From Eurosta solidaginis (lineage: Eukaryota > Arthropoda > Insecta > Diptera > Tephritidae), in contig NC_090322.1 in NCBI RefSeq assembly GCF_040869045.1, positions 172,684,672 through 172,748,671 on the forward strand: DNA of 64,000 nucleotides. Direction: 5' to 3'. This document shows positions 44,692 through 55,330 of this stretch, one piece after another; the stretch's first letter is position 1; each line of letters opens with the position of its first letter. The position numbers and the translations under genes are program-made. A model generated the notes under the pieces. The model was not told where the DNA came from and searched no databases. It worked only from the letters and a program-made list of their open reading frames with translations.

Positions 44692-44705
44692 TTTGATTCA
44701 CAATG

Positions 44706-45130
44706 AGAACTCCGATGGCATACGCCTTGAAGGAGAAGGTGTTACCGAATGTCACCCCTAAGATCTTTGGATGACTGACAGTCGGTAGCGTAACACCATC
44801 GACGTGAAAGTCCAATATTCCACGTCATAAGCAGAGTGGCCGTGGTTTTGGTCGGCTAGGTTCAGATAATTTGCCGTCCATCTTTTTATACAAAGAGGAA
44901 TGGGTGAACCTTCTGTCAAAAGCTTTTGACAGCGCTGGTAGTGCTATGCATTTTGCGGAAACCATGCTGAGTGGCTAGGCGAAGATTCGGAGTAAACTGA
45001 GGGATCAGGAAGGTTTCCAATGTCTTCGCTACTGGCGAAAGGAGTGATACCGGTCGTTATGACTAACCTTCGTTAGCCGGTTTCCCACGCACGCTTGGGA
45101 ACGTGCGTCAGGTAGCTTACTCCCTCAGCG
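44706..45130 (-). mobile_element. Jockey-like LINE RT fragment
   Basis: On the minus strand this matches the RT region seen at 17640-18400: HPKILGVTFGNTF-type coding with VTLPTVS, and further upstream phrases such as actggcgaaaggagtgatac and gccggtttcccacg. Frames are broken. It directly flanks the P/THAP right end. Confidence 0.65.
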
Positions 45131-45456
45131 CTAAGGTGAATAGGCATTGGGCCTATTGATTTAAGAGGGTTTGGTTTTTTTCATGGCTTCTTCAACCTCG
45201 AGTTTCTCAAGTAATAAGCTGGTCAATGAAGTATCCCCCTACCAAATTTCAAGGAAGTCGCACCATAAATTAATTTTGTTTAGAACATTTCGGCCCCTGG
45301 TTAATTTCCCGGAAAAATAAGAAAGAAAACTGGCGAAGTTGTGAATCTAAAGCATCCACAATTCCCCTTGAAAATACACACAAATATTCATTAAAATCAG
45401 TCCAGATTTTTAGGAGGAGTTCAGTTCAGTCACACGCGTGCATATGATAAACATAT
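45131..45456. other. No recognised gene
   Basis: Unrecognised sequence, probably repeat debris. Confidence 0.3.
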
Positions 45457-46442
45457 TGTAATGAATTTTAGTGAAATTCTGCTTATTTGAAACCTTCTGC
45501 TAACGTTCGAATCGCTAAACTGTTGAATAAATCACTCCAATATTCAGTATTGCAAACTGGTCTTTATTTAGATTACTTTGGGAGTAGTACTTCACAATTA
45601 AACTTCACAATAGCGTGCTTAAATCAAAACTGATTACTGATTCCTCGGCTTGCGCTGCTTTTATACTCTCTGTTGCCTCGCCTGCATATCTCTCCAAAGG
45701 TCTAGACGTTTCAACTTCTAGAACAGGGATAACCAAAACTCAAACTGTGGCTGTGTGAGTAAAACTAAAATCATCTTATTGGTGGTGGTTTAGTTGTTGA
45801 TGAAAAATCAATGAGGTAGGACGTATGTACGCATGTTTGTTAACACACAAAAAGTAATTCATAAATATGCCATAAAAATACTACTATTACCAAAAACCTA
45901 CTATAGAATGTTAAAAAAACTTAGAGAAATAATAAAAAAATTGGCTTCAATGTATCTTTATGTTTTCATTTTTTAAGTCAGCTCCATACATTTTAAACAT
46001 ATTGTACCGGTTGCGGCAAATGTTTTAAATTCGGAAATATGATTTTATTTTTGCGATATTTGAGGGACTTGAAAATATTCTGAATCAAAGATTAAATTTT
46101 TGTATAAATGCATCTGTATGTTGTAATTTTAACTTTAATTTCCTACTGGGATGCTCATGCTCTCGCTCTCACTAATACACTTACACTTAAACACTGTTCT
46201 AGAATCTCCTGCTTGGTACATGTATATTTGTAGTTTATGCATTTCTCATAGTCATATGCGTGTGTATGTGTGAGCAACTACTTCGGTTGATGACCACATA
46301 TGTGTGTGTGAGAGATCTCTTCGTTGCCTTGTACATAAGTGTTGCTAGCTTTAATGTGTACATGTATATACGAGTGGCTGCTTCATGTTTTTATTGTTTC
46401 GTGATTATTTACCAACAGCCTAGTGATGTCAACATTCGCCAC
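45457..46442 (-). mobile_element. LTR of Gypsy-like family, probably solo, with internal insert
   Basis: Minus-strand copy of the LTR defined at 50604-51112. The right-hand LTR end appears here as tgtaatgaattttagtgaaa (45457), followed by aaccttctgctaacgttcga and ctgttgaataaatcactcca. The other end appears as caacattcgccacaa at about 46440. The middle (about 45770-46240) does not match the other copies and is taken to be an insertion or variant region. Confidence 0.6.
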
Positions 46443-47077
46443 AATAGTTATATATTGTAACGAAGGTATGATAGGAACAATGAAGATATTTTGCACAACG
46501 CCTTATTGCCAAAAGCGTGGGAGATGATTAACTGTGTAACTAGTCTTTGGCCCTGGTACAAGGCAAACCTCGAATTGTGAGGAGGTGGAAATGCAAATAT
46601 CCCGACTTTAAAAAAATAAGGCACGAAAGAATATCTAACCACGAAACTTTTCAAACAAGGAGGCGTAATATTTTTAAAACGATGAATCATTTCTTGCGCA
46701 AACTTTAATAATAAAGAAGCTTTTAGCATTGACAAATGTAGCTGTATCTAGTGCCGCTATACCTTAATTACATTCACTTCAAACGCTTCCGAGGTTTTAT
46801 ACGGACGACTCTTTGTCATTGTCTGCTGTAATATTATTTATTACAATATGGTTCCGAGGAGGCAACTATAGATGCTATCAAAATATCAAGAGCTGATGAG
46901 GAGATCCCAGGAATATACGAAAAAAAAGTTTTCCGGAACATTCATGGTGTTTACGTTATGTCAGCTGAATGTATCAAGCAAAATTACAAAGTATGCTGCT
47001 TTCCTATAGCCAGCACTCTTTGATAGCGGAGGAAAGGAAAAAAGGTGCCCTTACTTAGCTGGGAACTTCAAGAGGAT
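46443..47077. other. No recognised gene
   Basis: Nothing recognised. The minus frame 46448-46735 has no known domain. Confidence 0.35.
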
Positions 47078-47272
47078 AATGATTTGATATTCACGAGTCG
47101 AACCCGTGCGCATCTTGCGCAACCAATATAAAAGTCTCTTATCAAATATCAGCTGTTCTATCAATCAATTAAAACTTACAGTGCACAGCCATCTGGCGTA
47201 TGGTAGCAACTGCCGGTAATGCAGTGCAAATATTCACAATAGTGCCATACAAATAGATTTCTTTGTGTGCTC
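47078..47272 (-). repeat. Dispersed repeat C, copy 1
   Basis: Inverted copy of the repeat at 58600-58800: shares gagcacacaaagaaatctat, gtgaatatttgcactgcatt and ttaattgattgat. One end carries gcgcacgggttcgactcgt, which resembles a tRNA T-arm or box B, suggesting a tRNA-derived SINE; no clear box A is seen. Confidence 0.6.
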
Positions 47273-47374
47273 ACAATCGTTTATTTCTAACAAATTATTT
47301 TAATAAAATATAGCTAAACAAAAGCACTACGACCAAAATTGGCCAAAGCTCGTTAATAGCTCGAATCTCCATCT

Positions 47375-48492
47375 TTAGGTTAGGTTAGGTTAGGTTGAAC
47401 TGGCCGGTCCAGAAGTTTGTTTTAACGATCAACCTGAAAAACCCTATCAAAAGGCAGGACCTATGTTATAAAATAACTCCGTCCTCTTGGCAAATACTAG
47501 AAGCTTCCTAGGATTTAAGCCACTTGCTGCTTCTAGATCTGACAGCTGTATCACTCCTAATAGCTGGAGTCTTAGTCTTCCAAGCGCAGGGCAAGAGCAC
47601 AGAACGTGCTCGATCGTTTCCTTCTCCAGCCCGCACTTCCTACATATGCTTTCACTGACCAAGCCTAATTTAAAGGCATGTGACGCCAGAAGGCAGTGTC
47701 CAGTCAGAATACCCGTCATGAGTCTACAGTCCTCTCTTTTTAATGATAGAAGCAACTTTGTTAGTCTTAGGTTCTAAGACCAGCACATAATCTTCGACAT
47801 TTTACAGCCCCGCGCTTGAACCCACACCTTTCCTGCTTGGTCGATCATGGGCACCTTTCGCCTTCGGTTAATTTCGCCCAGTCTAGTTGGGACGTCTACG
47901 GAGCAAGCTTCAAGGGATGCGTCCTTTTTAGCTAGTTCATCCGCTTTTTCATTGCCATCTATTCCTATATGCCCTGGGACCCAATATAGATGTATGTTTC
48001 TCCCTGTCCCGATTCTCTCCAAGGACTGATTACACTCTAACACGCATTTAGATGCTGTGCTATGCGAGATTATTGCCTTAATTGCTGCTTGACTGTCAAT
48101 ATAAAAGTTAACACGATTGCAGGTTGGGCTATTTTCTTCCAGGGTTTCTACTGCTTTGGTTACGGCTACTATTTCCGCTTGGAAAACGCTAATGTAATCC
48201 GGCAGCCTGTAGGATCTGTTTATTTCCCGATCAGCACAGTATACCGCAGACCCTACTCCTTCCACTACTTTGGAACCATTGGTGTACACATGTATCGCAT
48301 CGTCCGCCATTTGAGCACCCTTGCGCCAACCGTCCACCTCTATTGTGGCCTTAAGATCTCCCTCGAAGGGCAGATAGGGAATCAGGTAGTCTGTTCGTCT
48401 TGTGATTGATGGCGCTATACTACTATGGCCGTATGGTCGGCGCTCAAGCTGCCTCGAGGCACCGAGCCTGGTTGCAGTTGTTAACGCTATGT
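47375..48492 (-). mobile_element. I/Loa-type LINE 3' end with RNase H and TTAGG-like tail
   Basis: The minus frame 48337-47774 is an RNase H domain: IHVYTNGSKVVEGVGSAVYC (first acidic residue changed to N), VFQAEIVAVTKAVETL, NFYIDSQAAIKAI and LYWVPGHIGIDGNEKADELA. After a frame break near 47760, 47755-47447 gives HCLLASHAFKLGLVSESICR, KCGLEKETIEHVLCSCPALG and FAKRTELFYNIGPAF, the zinc-binding tail and terminal motif. The 3' end on the minus strand finishes in four TTAGG-like units (CCTAA on this strand; 47375-47395). It is 5'-truncated and inactive. Confidence 0.85.
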
Positions 48493-48999
48493 TCTTTGTC
48501 CATATTTACAACCAAAACTTTATTTATAGGTTTGGATTCCAAATAAGAGCGAAAAAGAGACCCGTACCTAAAAACAGCAAATAATATATATGATGATTGA
48601 TGTTTCCAAATGCCTTCAGTTAACACTCATAAGAAGTAAGTTTTTATACACGGACTAACTTGTAGTTTTTGAATTACTTTCGCGATTCCTTTGAGGAATG
48701 GAATGGGAAATTCGGGCGTACTTTTTCCATTCCTTGTAATATAATTGAAAGAAATTTCGATTACATTTCCCATTTCTTTCGGAAGTACTGGGAAAGAAAT
48801 TACAATTGCGCAATGTATTTTTTTTTTTTCAATTACAAACAAAAAAAATTTTGTAGTTGAGCCTCAAAAAAACGAAATTACTTTTGATATTTTTTTTTTG
48901 AGGAATTGAAATTTAATCAATTCCTTTGCTGTGCAGAACAGGAATTGATAACTTTTTCCAATTTCTGAGGAATGTAATGGGTAATGTAATGGAATTGAA
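48493..48999. other. No recognised gene; inverted aattcc motifs
   Basis: AT-rich. Variants of ggaatggaatgggaaa and the complementary tttcccattcc recur between 48700 and 48990 and could pair, hinting at a decayed palindromic element. Confidence 0.35.
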
Positions 49000-49305
49000 C
49001 TTACCCAGCTCTGTGTGTGAGTAACAACTTCTGCTCCTAGCTGATGATAACGTGATGTGTAATTGTTTATCTACTTCGCTGTTATCTGCTGACTACATAT
49101 GTGTATGTGAAATAATCTCTCTGTTTCAAGCTGGTGCTTATGTATATGTGTGGCTGCTTGCTTTGATGTGTTCATGTATAGAAGTGTGGCTGCATGCTTT
49201 AATGTGTACATCTACATAAGTGTGGCTGCTTGCTTTATTGTTGTTGTGCATTTATTTAGTAGCAGAATAGTGATGCATAGAACTACTAATATTCGCCACA
49301 ATGTT
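49000..49305 (-). mobile_element. Partial LTR of same Gypsy-like family
   Basis: Contains gctgatgataacgtgatgtg and internal repeats of agtgtggctgc.tgctttaatgtgtaca, and ends ctaatattcgccacaatg, corresponding to the LTR end seen at 46440 and 54402. The other end is missing. Confidence 0.55.
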
Positions 49306-49580
49306 AACAGGACAGGCGTAAAAGAGAACGGATAGACACGGCACAAAGACCTTTTAACCGAAATATCCTTGTATAGATGCCCAATGCCTCTTTTATAATA
49401 AAGGCAAAAGAGCTGCCTAATTAGTGAATTGCCCAAGCGAAATACACACTATGTATTCTACTTTAGGGATATTTTAAACTAGCTCACATACTTAATTTAT
49501 TGTTACAAATAACTGAAACTATTCCATTAATTTATATGAAACTCATAGTCCTTATTTGATTTATTTTTATATTCCCACAG

Positions 49581-49822
49581 TTGCCCGGTGACACCACTGC
49601 GCCTACTTTACGTTGCCTCTTGAATGGTCCCCTTCGTGATCTACATTTCGTACCGACGGAACATCGGGTTACTCCTGTACATGATGTTGTCTTCCTCGAT
49701 GAAGTCGACCCAACAATAACGCCGCTGAATTATCGACCGATAGCAACATCTCCAGCACCAACAACATCGGAGGTGACTCATGTATTTAATGGCACCAATG
49801 GTTTGGATACTACCAGTAATGG
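49581..49822 (+). CDS. Internal exon of an unrecognised gene
   Basis: A 242-nt block with a strong acceptor (tatattcccacag|TTG) and donor (AATGG|gtaagttt), open in one frame only. It encodes LPGDTTAPTLRCLLNGPLRD LHFVPTEHRVTPVHDVVFLD EVDPTITPLNYRPIATSPAP followed by a Thr/Ser/Asn-rich end. Codon usage and splice sites look like a real host exon, and the product has no similarity to the transposon proteins around it. I do not recognise the protein; its other exons must lie outside or be hidden in this window. It enters in phase 0 and leaves with two extra bases. A LINE fragment has inserted 63 bp into the downstream intron. Confidence 0.7.
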
Positions 49823-49885
49823 GTAAGTTTATGATATATTCATATTTCAAATTTTTTATAAAATTTTTACTAACAAGAACTGTGT

Positions 49886-50380
49886 TAGGTTAGGCTGACC
49901 TGGCCGGTCAATAAAGACCTCACATAGACTGAATGTGTCCATAGTGTTACCAGAATTTGTTTGACGACCAAACTGAAGAACCCCAATCAGGTGCCAGGAC
50001 ATACGTTGTAGAATAACTCCGTCCCCTTGGCAAATACTAGCAGTTTTCTAGGACCCAGCTTAATTGCTGCCTCGAGATCTGGCAACTCTTCCGGCCCTAA
50101 TAGCTGTAGCCTTGACCTGGCAAGCACAGGACACGAACACAGAACGTGCTCAACCGTCAGCTCACACTTCCTGCACTTGCTGTTACTGACGATGCCTAAC
50201 TTATAAGTATGTGACGCCAGAAGGCAGTGTCCAGTCAGTATGCCATCGTGACCCTTAAGTTTTCTCTCTTCAGAGATATGAGCCACTTGTGATAACACAA
50301 ATTTGTATAAGATACGCTTCCATATTATTATGAATATCATTTTCATATTGCCATTTAACCACATGGGTCCTCAAAACTAT
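49886..50380 (-). mobile_element. I/Loa-type LINE C-terminal fragment
   Basis: The minus frame gives HDGILTGHCLLASHTYKLGI, VSNSKCRKCELTVEHVLCSC and LLVFAKGTELFYNV, the same tail as at 47447. The 3' tail is reduced to about two TTAGG-like units (49886-49896). It sits in the intron after the orphan exon. Confidence 0.8.
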
Positions 50381-50603
50381 TTTCATTACATGGGGGAAAA
50401 CGGCTATTTCCGGTCTTAAAGACTTGAACCTGTAATTCTTGTCTTTATAATGTAATGGTCGTTAAATTAAATTAATTAGTCGGGATTCGAAGCATAAATA
50501 TATACCTAATGCTTGCTAGGCGGGGCTCCGTCATGGTAAATTGATGAAGTCGACAAGTGTCTTTCGCATGTGATCTAAGAATCAGTGATTATTACCTATG
50601 TGC

Positions 50604-51112
50604 TGTGACGAATATTAGCAACACTAAGGGATACTATCATCTCTAAGCCGGTACTGAGCAGTGACTTGTATGCACATAACCAAATTAAACATTATGTGTA
50701 CACATATGTCCATACAAGCAGCGGAGAGCAACGCACAAACACATGCATACATCTGAGATACTCCCTAAAGTAGGCAATTATTTGTGCAAGTATCACTCAC
50801 ATATACACGCGCATATGAGAAGCTATACACGTGCATCTGTAGTTATAATTTTATAGCTGGCAACTAAGTAAATTCTGGAAACGCCTAGAACTATGGAAGG
50901 AAGAAATCGAAGAGTATAAAAGAGCGAAATCTGAGCATGAGATCAGTTTGATTTAAACACGCTATCTGTTGAGAAGTAGAAGTGTTATTGTGAAGTACTT
51001 TAATAAAGGTCATTTTGCATTATTGAATAGTGGAGTAATTTATTCAACAGTTTACTGATTCGAACGTTAGTAGAAGGTTGCAAATAAGAGGAATTGCAGT
51101 AAATTCGTTACA
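50604..51112 (+). mobile_element. 509-bp solo LTR with 4-bp TSD
   Basis: Starts TGTGACGAATATTAGCAACA and ends ttcgttaca, with the short terminal inverted TGT..ACA. It is flanked by direct GTGC (50600-50603 and 51113-51116). It includes tataaaag (about 50936) and aataaaggtcatttt (about 51003), probable promoter and poly(A) signals. It belongs to the family whose minus-strand 3' LTR ends at 54402. No internal region remains: a recombination product. Confidence 0.88.
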
Positions 51113-51116
51113 GTGC

Positions 51117-51539
51117 TCTTAATTGGTCTGCGTTTTTGCTTTCCATAGCTCCTTTCCATAACCTTCTCTTCTCGAAGAAGGTTATAGAGTTGATCACCTA
51201 TAAGCCTTATTCTGATACGGTGCGTTAAGCGGAGGCTACTCTCAGAGCTGCTTTCCGATATTGATCGCAAGTTTTTTTGTTAGGAGTATCACCTATGTTT
51301 CACTGCATGCAGCTGAAGACCGCGTGAGCCATTCTTTCGACCTGATTTAGCAGTTTGCGTACTTCTTTCGGGCTGTAATGGCTGCAGAAATTTCGGCTGT
51401 GTATTCGAATTAGAATGTATCATCGGGCATTTCGAGCATAAACATTTCATTGTATCGGGAGCATAGATCAGGAAAACTAACTAATCGTTACATTACTTCG
51501 CATGTAACTTTCGGGAAATCTGAGGTTTGTTATATGAGT
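51117..51539. other. No recognised gene
   Basis: Non-coding or decayed repeat on the right flank of the solo LTR. A minus frame at 51067-51270 starts in the LTR region and shows no known domain. Confidence 0.35.
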
Positions 51540-52640
51540 ATGCAATCTCTATGACTCACTTACTTAATTGGCACTTAGCCTTGTGGCATTTTCTACGCTC
51601 CTCCGCTGTTTCCTCGTTCCACCAATATGCCGGAGTCCGATTAACTTTTGCTCGACTTCTAGGCATGGCAGCATCACACGCCATACCTAATGACTTAGAT
51701 ATTTGAACAGAAAGATCTTCCGCATGTATCCTTCGTATTATGGCATCATTCCATACAACATCAAATGCTTCTGGTTCAAAAATGTGTTGTTTCCATCTTC
51801 TTCTTTGTAGTTGGTTGGAAGCTGTCTTTGGTGAAGTTTCCACTAGCTCTAAGCTAATAGCTTTCTGGTCGCTGTGTGTGTAAACGTTACTGATGCACTA
51901 TTTTGGTCGTCTCGCTATTTCGCTACTAGCAAAGGTGAGATCTATAATGGAGCGTCTATTGCCAGTGTCGAATGTATATTTCCCTGCCTCATTTAGAAGT
52001 TCTAGCCTCGGGGGTGTAATGCTTTCGAGAAGAACTCTACCTCTATAGGTAGTTCTATTACTACCATATACAGTTGACCATGCATTGAAGTCTCCACATA
52101 TTATAAGCGGCTGTTTTCCCTGTGCTTCTATAGTCATCCCAAGAATCATGTTGTCAAACTCTGTGCTAGTTATGCTCGGAGGTGCATAGGAACTAAAAAT
52201 GTATATTCCTTTGATTTTTGCCCACGTGAATCCTGCCACTGTCGGTGTCATCCTTTCCTGGTATCCAAATTGAGGCTTTCCCAGCCGAGTCCGTGAGCCA
52301 GCCTTGCTCCTGCTTATTTCTGTACGGCTCAGAGAGTACCGCTATGTCAAATCCTCCTTCAAACATTGTGTGGGATTAGGGGTCTTGGGCCGCTTCACAG
52401 TGGCTTAAACAGTTGCAACAATCTCATGGGGCAATCTGGTTGCTTCCCTCCCGCTGTGGGCATCTAAAACTGCCTGCCGAACGTTGTCCCCCACATAACG
52501 CACACTTCGGTACGTTGGAGCAGTTCTCTGACCGCATATCCTGCAAACTTTTGACCTATATATAGTCTCTTTGCACTTCTGGACTATATGACCATAGGCC
52601 CAGCAACTATAACAGTATCTCTCCTGTTTCACCTCTCTAA
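51540..52640 (-). mobile_element. R1-type LINE: zinc knuckles, endonuclease, start of RT
   Basis: Minus strand in order: CCHC zinc knuckles at the end of ORF1 (RYCYSCWAYGHIVQKC and CRICG; 52632-52405); then an AP-like endonuclease beginning FEGGFDIAVLSEPYRNKQEQ, with a frameshift near 52245, followed by IICGDFNAWSTVYGS and RRSIIDLTFASSEIA (52251-51898); then TPAYWWNEETAEERRKCHKA before the RT (51843-51556). These motifs are typical of R1-clade retroposons. The RT itself is absent. Frames are broken in at least two places. Confidence 0.8.
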
Positions 52641-52729
52641 TTCGACAAGATACCCATCCTACTCTTATTCTTTACACCTTTAGAACAACTTTAGCATCAT
52701 CCGCTGTAAGGCTTACAAGTGCCGATTTT

Positions 52730-52978
52730 GTACTATTACCTATCCACAATCAACCCCGACATACATAATGTATGTCTTGCTTGTAACGTGTCTCTACATG
52801 ACACCAACATCTTTTTAATTGCAATGTGGCACCAGCGCCTCTAACACCCCTTTCTCTCTGTGCCAGCCAGCACTGTTGCAGCTGTAAGTTTCCTCAGACT
52901 TCCGTTAGAGGATATTGATGACAATTTGTGAGTAGTCGCACCTATTGGTTTGGGCGAAGCACTGCTACTACAACAACA
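52730..52978 (+). mobile_element. Jockey-like LINE 3' end with CAA tail
   Basis: Plus strand: tacctatccacaatcaaccc, then accaacatctttttaattgc, and the last codons tagaggatattgatgacaat, followed by ggcgaagcactgctactaca and a (CAA)n tail at about 52966-52978. It is the shortest copy of the LINE tail family. Confidence 0.75.
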
Positions 52979-53875
52979 AAAATTAGCAAATTTTGTATAA
53001 CTCAGCAATTATATTTCATACATGTGTTTCAAAAACTGCACACGTTTCACTTACTCATCACACTGGATCGAGATTTACCGACAACGTTGATGTTAACGTC
53101 GCCGTAAGTAATTTACCACACAGGTAGTCAGACATTTATGTAGATACTTCTTACCCGCGGCACAGTACTCTCAAGCCATACCAAAAATAAATTAAACATG
53201 CTAACAAATGTAAATAAACACATTTAAAAAAGTAAATGAAAAATATTTTGAGTTCGTGATTTGCTTATCAAATTATGTGATTGCTTGGTACATTCTCACA
53301 TAAATATTTAACGTTTATTTCATTATCAAGTACTTAAGCGCCTTTTTTTTCATTATCTCAACCGCATTCAGATGAGCTCAATGACTTCAAGAGTAGCTAC
53401 TGTTGCCTGTATTTGCGGAAAAAAATTTTATTTTTTAATCAAGGTCAGCAAAACATTGGCTATCGAACAAAAGTGGGTGTGAGAGCGAACAACGATTATC
53501 GACATTCGTGTTTAGACTTAAAAAAAATGTTATAAATATATTATTAGAGCTACTGATAGTTAAATTAGCTTCTTCATTTACTAAAATCATAAGTACGTAT
53601 ATTTTTTCAGTGTGGCCAACTTACTAAATAATGGCCTTTGTGTAGTTAGTAAGAGTTTTCATATTTAGTAAAACATCACGGAAGCTATTTTCGTACATTG
53701 AACTTGCGTGTTATGGCACACACAGCTTTCAGCTTTGATCACGTAGCAATCTAATTTTTAATGGCGTGATATGCAGCTCCAAACATTCAATTAAAAAATG
53801 TATTCATAGTTGACGCTTCACTACATAGAACATTTATGGGCGAGCCCAACAAAGTGGTCAAATCATTCCTTCAAA
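52979..53875. other. No recognised gene
   Basis: Unique-looking AT-rich sequence. A possible donor gtaagtaattt near 53102 has no supporting exon model. Confidence 0.35.
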
Positions 53876-53932
53876 AAAAAAAAGTACTTGGCGCGATTTA
53901 CTTTGGAAGAGCTTTAGGACGGAACCTACATA
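53876..53932 (-). mobile_element. SINE 3' fragment fused to LTR
   Basis: Poly-A start, then gtacttggcgcgatttactt and ggacggaacctacat, the 3' body of the tRNA-SINE, cut off where the LTR begins. Confidence 0.65.
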
Positions 53933-54402
53933 TTTCAGGGAACTCCGCTTATTTTACACCTTCTACTAACGTTCGTATCGCTAAACTGTTGAATAAATAA
54001 CTCTAATATTCAATAATGCAAAATGGCCTTTATTAAAGTACTTCACAATAACACTGATACTTCACAATCAATAGCTTGCTTAAACCAAACTGATTTTATG
54101 ATTGCTCAGTTTGCTCTCTTTTATACTCTTTGGTTTCCTCGTTCGCATACTTCTAGGCGTTTCTTCTTCTAGAATTTACTAGTTCGCTGAAGATTGCATA
54201 CTTTTGTGAGTATCTCAGAAACATGCATGTGTATGTGTGAGAACTACTTTGCTGATGATTGCATACTTTTGTGAGTACCTCTCCGCTGCTGTATGTACAT
54301 ATGTGTAGACATAATGATTGATTTGTTTATGTAGATACAAGTGACTGCTTAGTATCGGCTTAGAGATGATAGTATGCCTTAGTGTTGCTAATATTCGTCA
54401 CA
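53933..54402 (-). repeat. 3' LTR of the deleted Gypsy-type element
   Basis: Minus-strand LTR matching the solo LTR, with direct internal repeats of gattgcatacttttgtgagta (54189 and 54257). The last few bases before the SINE fragment are diverged or missing. Confidence 0.8.
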
Positions 54403-54413
54403 CTGCCCTCCAC

Positions 54414-55330
54414 CTAAGTCTGATCGTCCCGATCAGACAAATCTCTCGATCTAAACGCTGCTAGCATCTCCAAATGAACCACCCTTCTATTTCGTGGTTT
54501 CCCAATGGTTTGTATGCGGTAGATGGTATCACTGATCTTCTTCACAACTTTGTACGGGCCTTCCCAACTGTACCGAAATTTGGATGGAATACCGGCGAGG
54601 GTTGTATAGCAGTACCAAATCTCCCTCCAAGAAACCTTCCGAATTTTTTTCTCGTCGTACCTGTGTTTCGTCTTACTACTCATTATCCTAGTTCGTTCCC
54701 TCACACTCTGTTGTTTGGTCAATGATCTACTTCGTAGAGCTTGCGCTTGACGGATTGGCGTCGCATAATCAGTATCGTTCCCACATTTCACAACAGTAGT
54801 GCGCCCTGGCTTGAAACTACCCTCGCATTCATTCTGGGACTGGTCAATTCTTTTCTTCGTTTTTGTGCGTCCATTTGGTTTTGTCAATGCCAGTGTTTCT
54901 CTCGCAGATACTTTTGATTTCGCTTTATTTGGCCCATTCGATCCATCAACCTTTACCTTTGACTTTTGTGGTTTTGGCCGAGCCTTCTCCACCAGCACTC
55001 GATTATTGCTGAACCCTTTCTCCAAACTGAAATTAAGTGGCACATTCTGGTTCTTATAACGCATAACCCTTCTCTGCATATCGACCCTGATGTCATGGTC
55101 AACTAAGAAGTCCACTCCCAATATGACTTCATCAACAATCTCCGCCACAACGAATTTGTGTAGAATCATGACCTTCCCAATTAAGACTTCACAGATCACT
55201 TCTCCGCGGACTTGGTTATACTCGCCAGTGACCGTACGCAACCTTGCTGCAGGTAATGGCTTTACTCTCCTGTTGACCGGATCAAATCAAGGAATGAGAT
55301 GCGCCCGTATCTACAGTCAGTACACGTTCT
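54414..55330 (-). pseudogene. Protease fused to integrase C-terminus
   Basis: The protease active site VLTVDTGASHSLI lies near 55310-55280, then a stop; from 55241 the frame is open: VICEVLIGKVMILHKFVVAE, IVDEVILGVDFLVDHDIRVD (the ILG.DFL flap-side motif), a lysine-rich linker (AKSKVSARETLAL), then MSSKTKHRYDEKK, FRYSWEGPYKVVKKISDTIY and VVHLEMLAAF, the C-terminal region of Gypsy integrase. The 275-codon frame crosses the deletion junction without a stop. The polyprotein is inactive without RT. Confidence 0.8.

Larger units (their letters stand above)
35839..44705 (-). mobile_element. P/THAP-type DNA transposon with ~0.8-kb TIRs
   Basis: Inverted terminal regions 35839-36719 and 43707-44481 match at high identity, allowing a ~100-bp insertion in the left arm (about 36166-36268). 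Between them lies a P-element-like transposase on the minus strand. The left end starts CATTGTGAATCAAACCAGAG. On the right the matching end is broken after ...ttctctggt at 44481, and the last 14 bp, tttgattcacaatg, reappear at 44692-44705 after a 210-bp insertion of unknown origin. No 8-bp target duplication is evident. The region between the left TIR and the transposase (36720-40023) is non-coding and rich in direct repeats. Assignment to the P superfamily rests on the transposase. Confidence 0.82.

Noticed and set aside
47375..47395. Telomere end
   Set aside because: Only four TTAGG-like units at the end of a LINE, inside a continuous chromosome segment.
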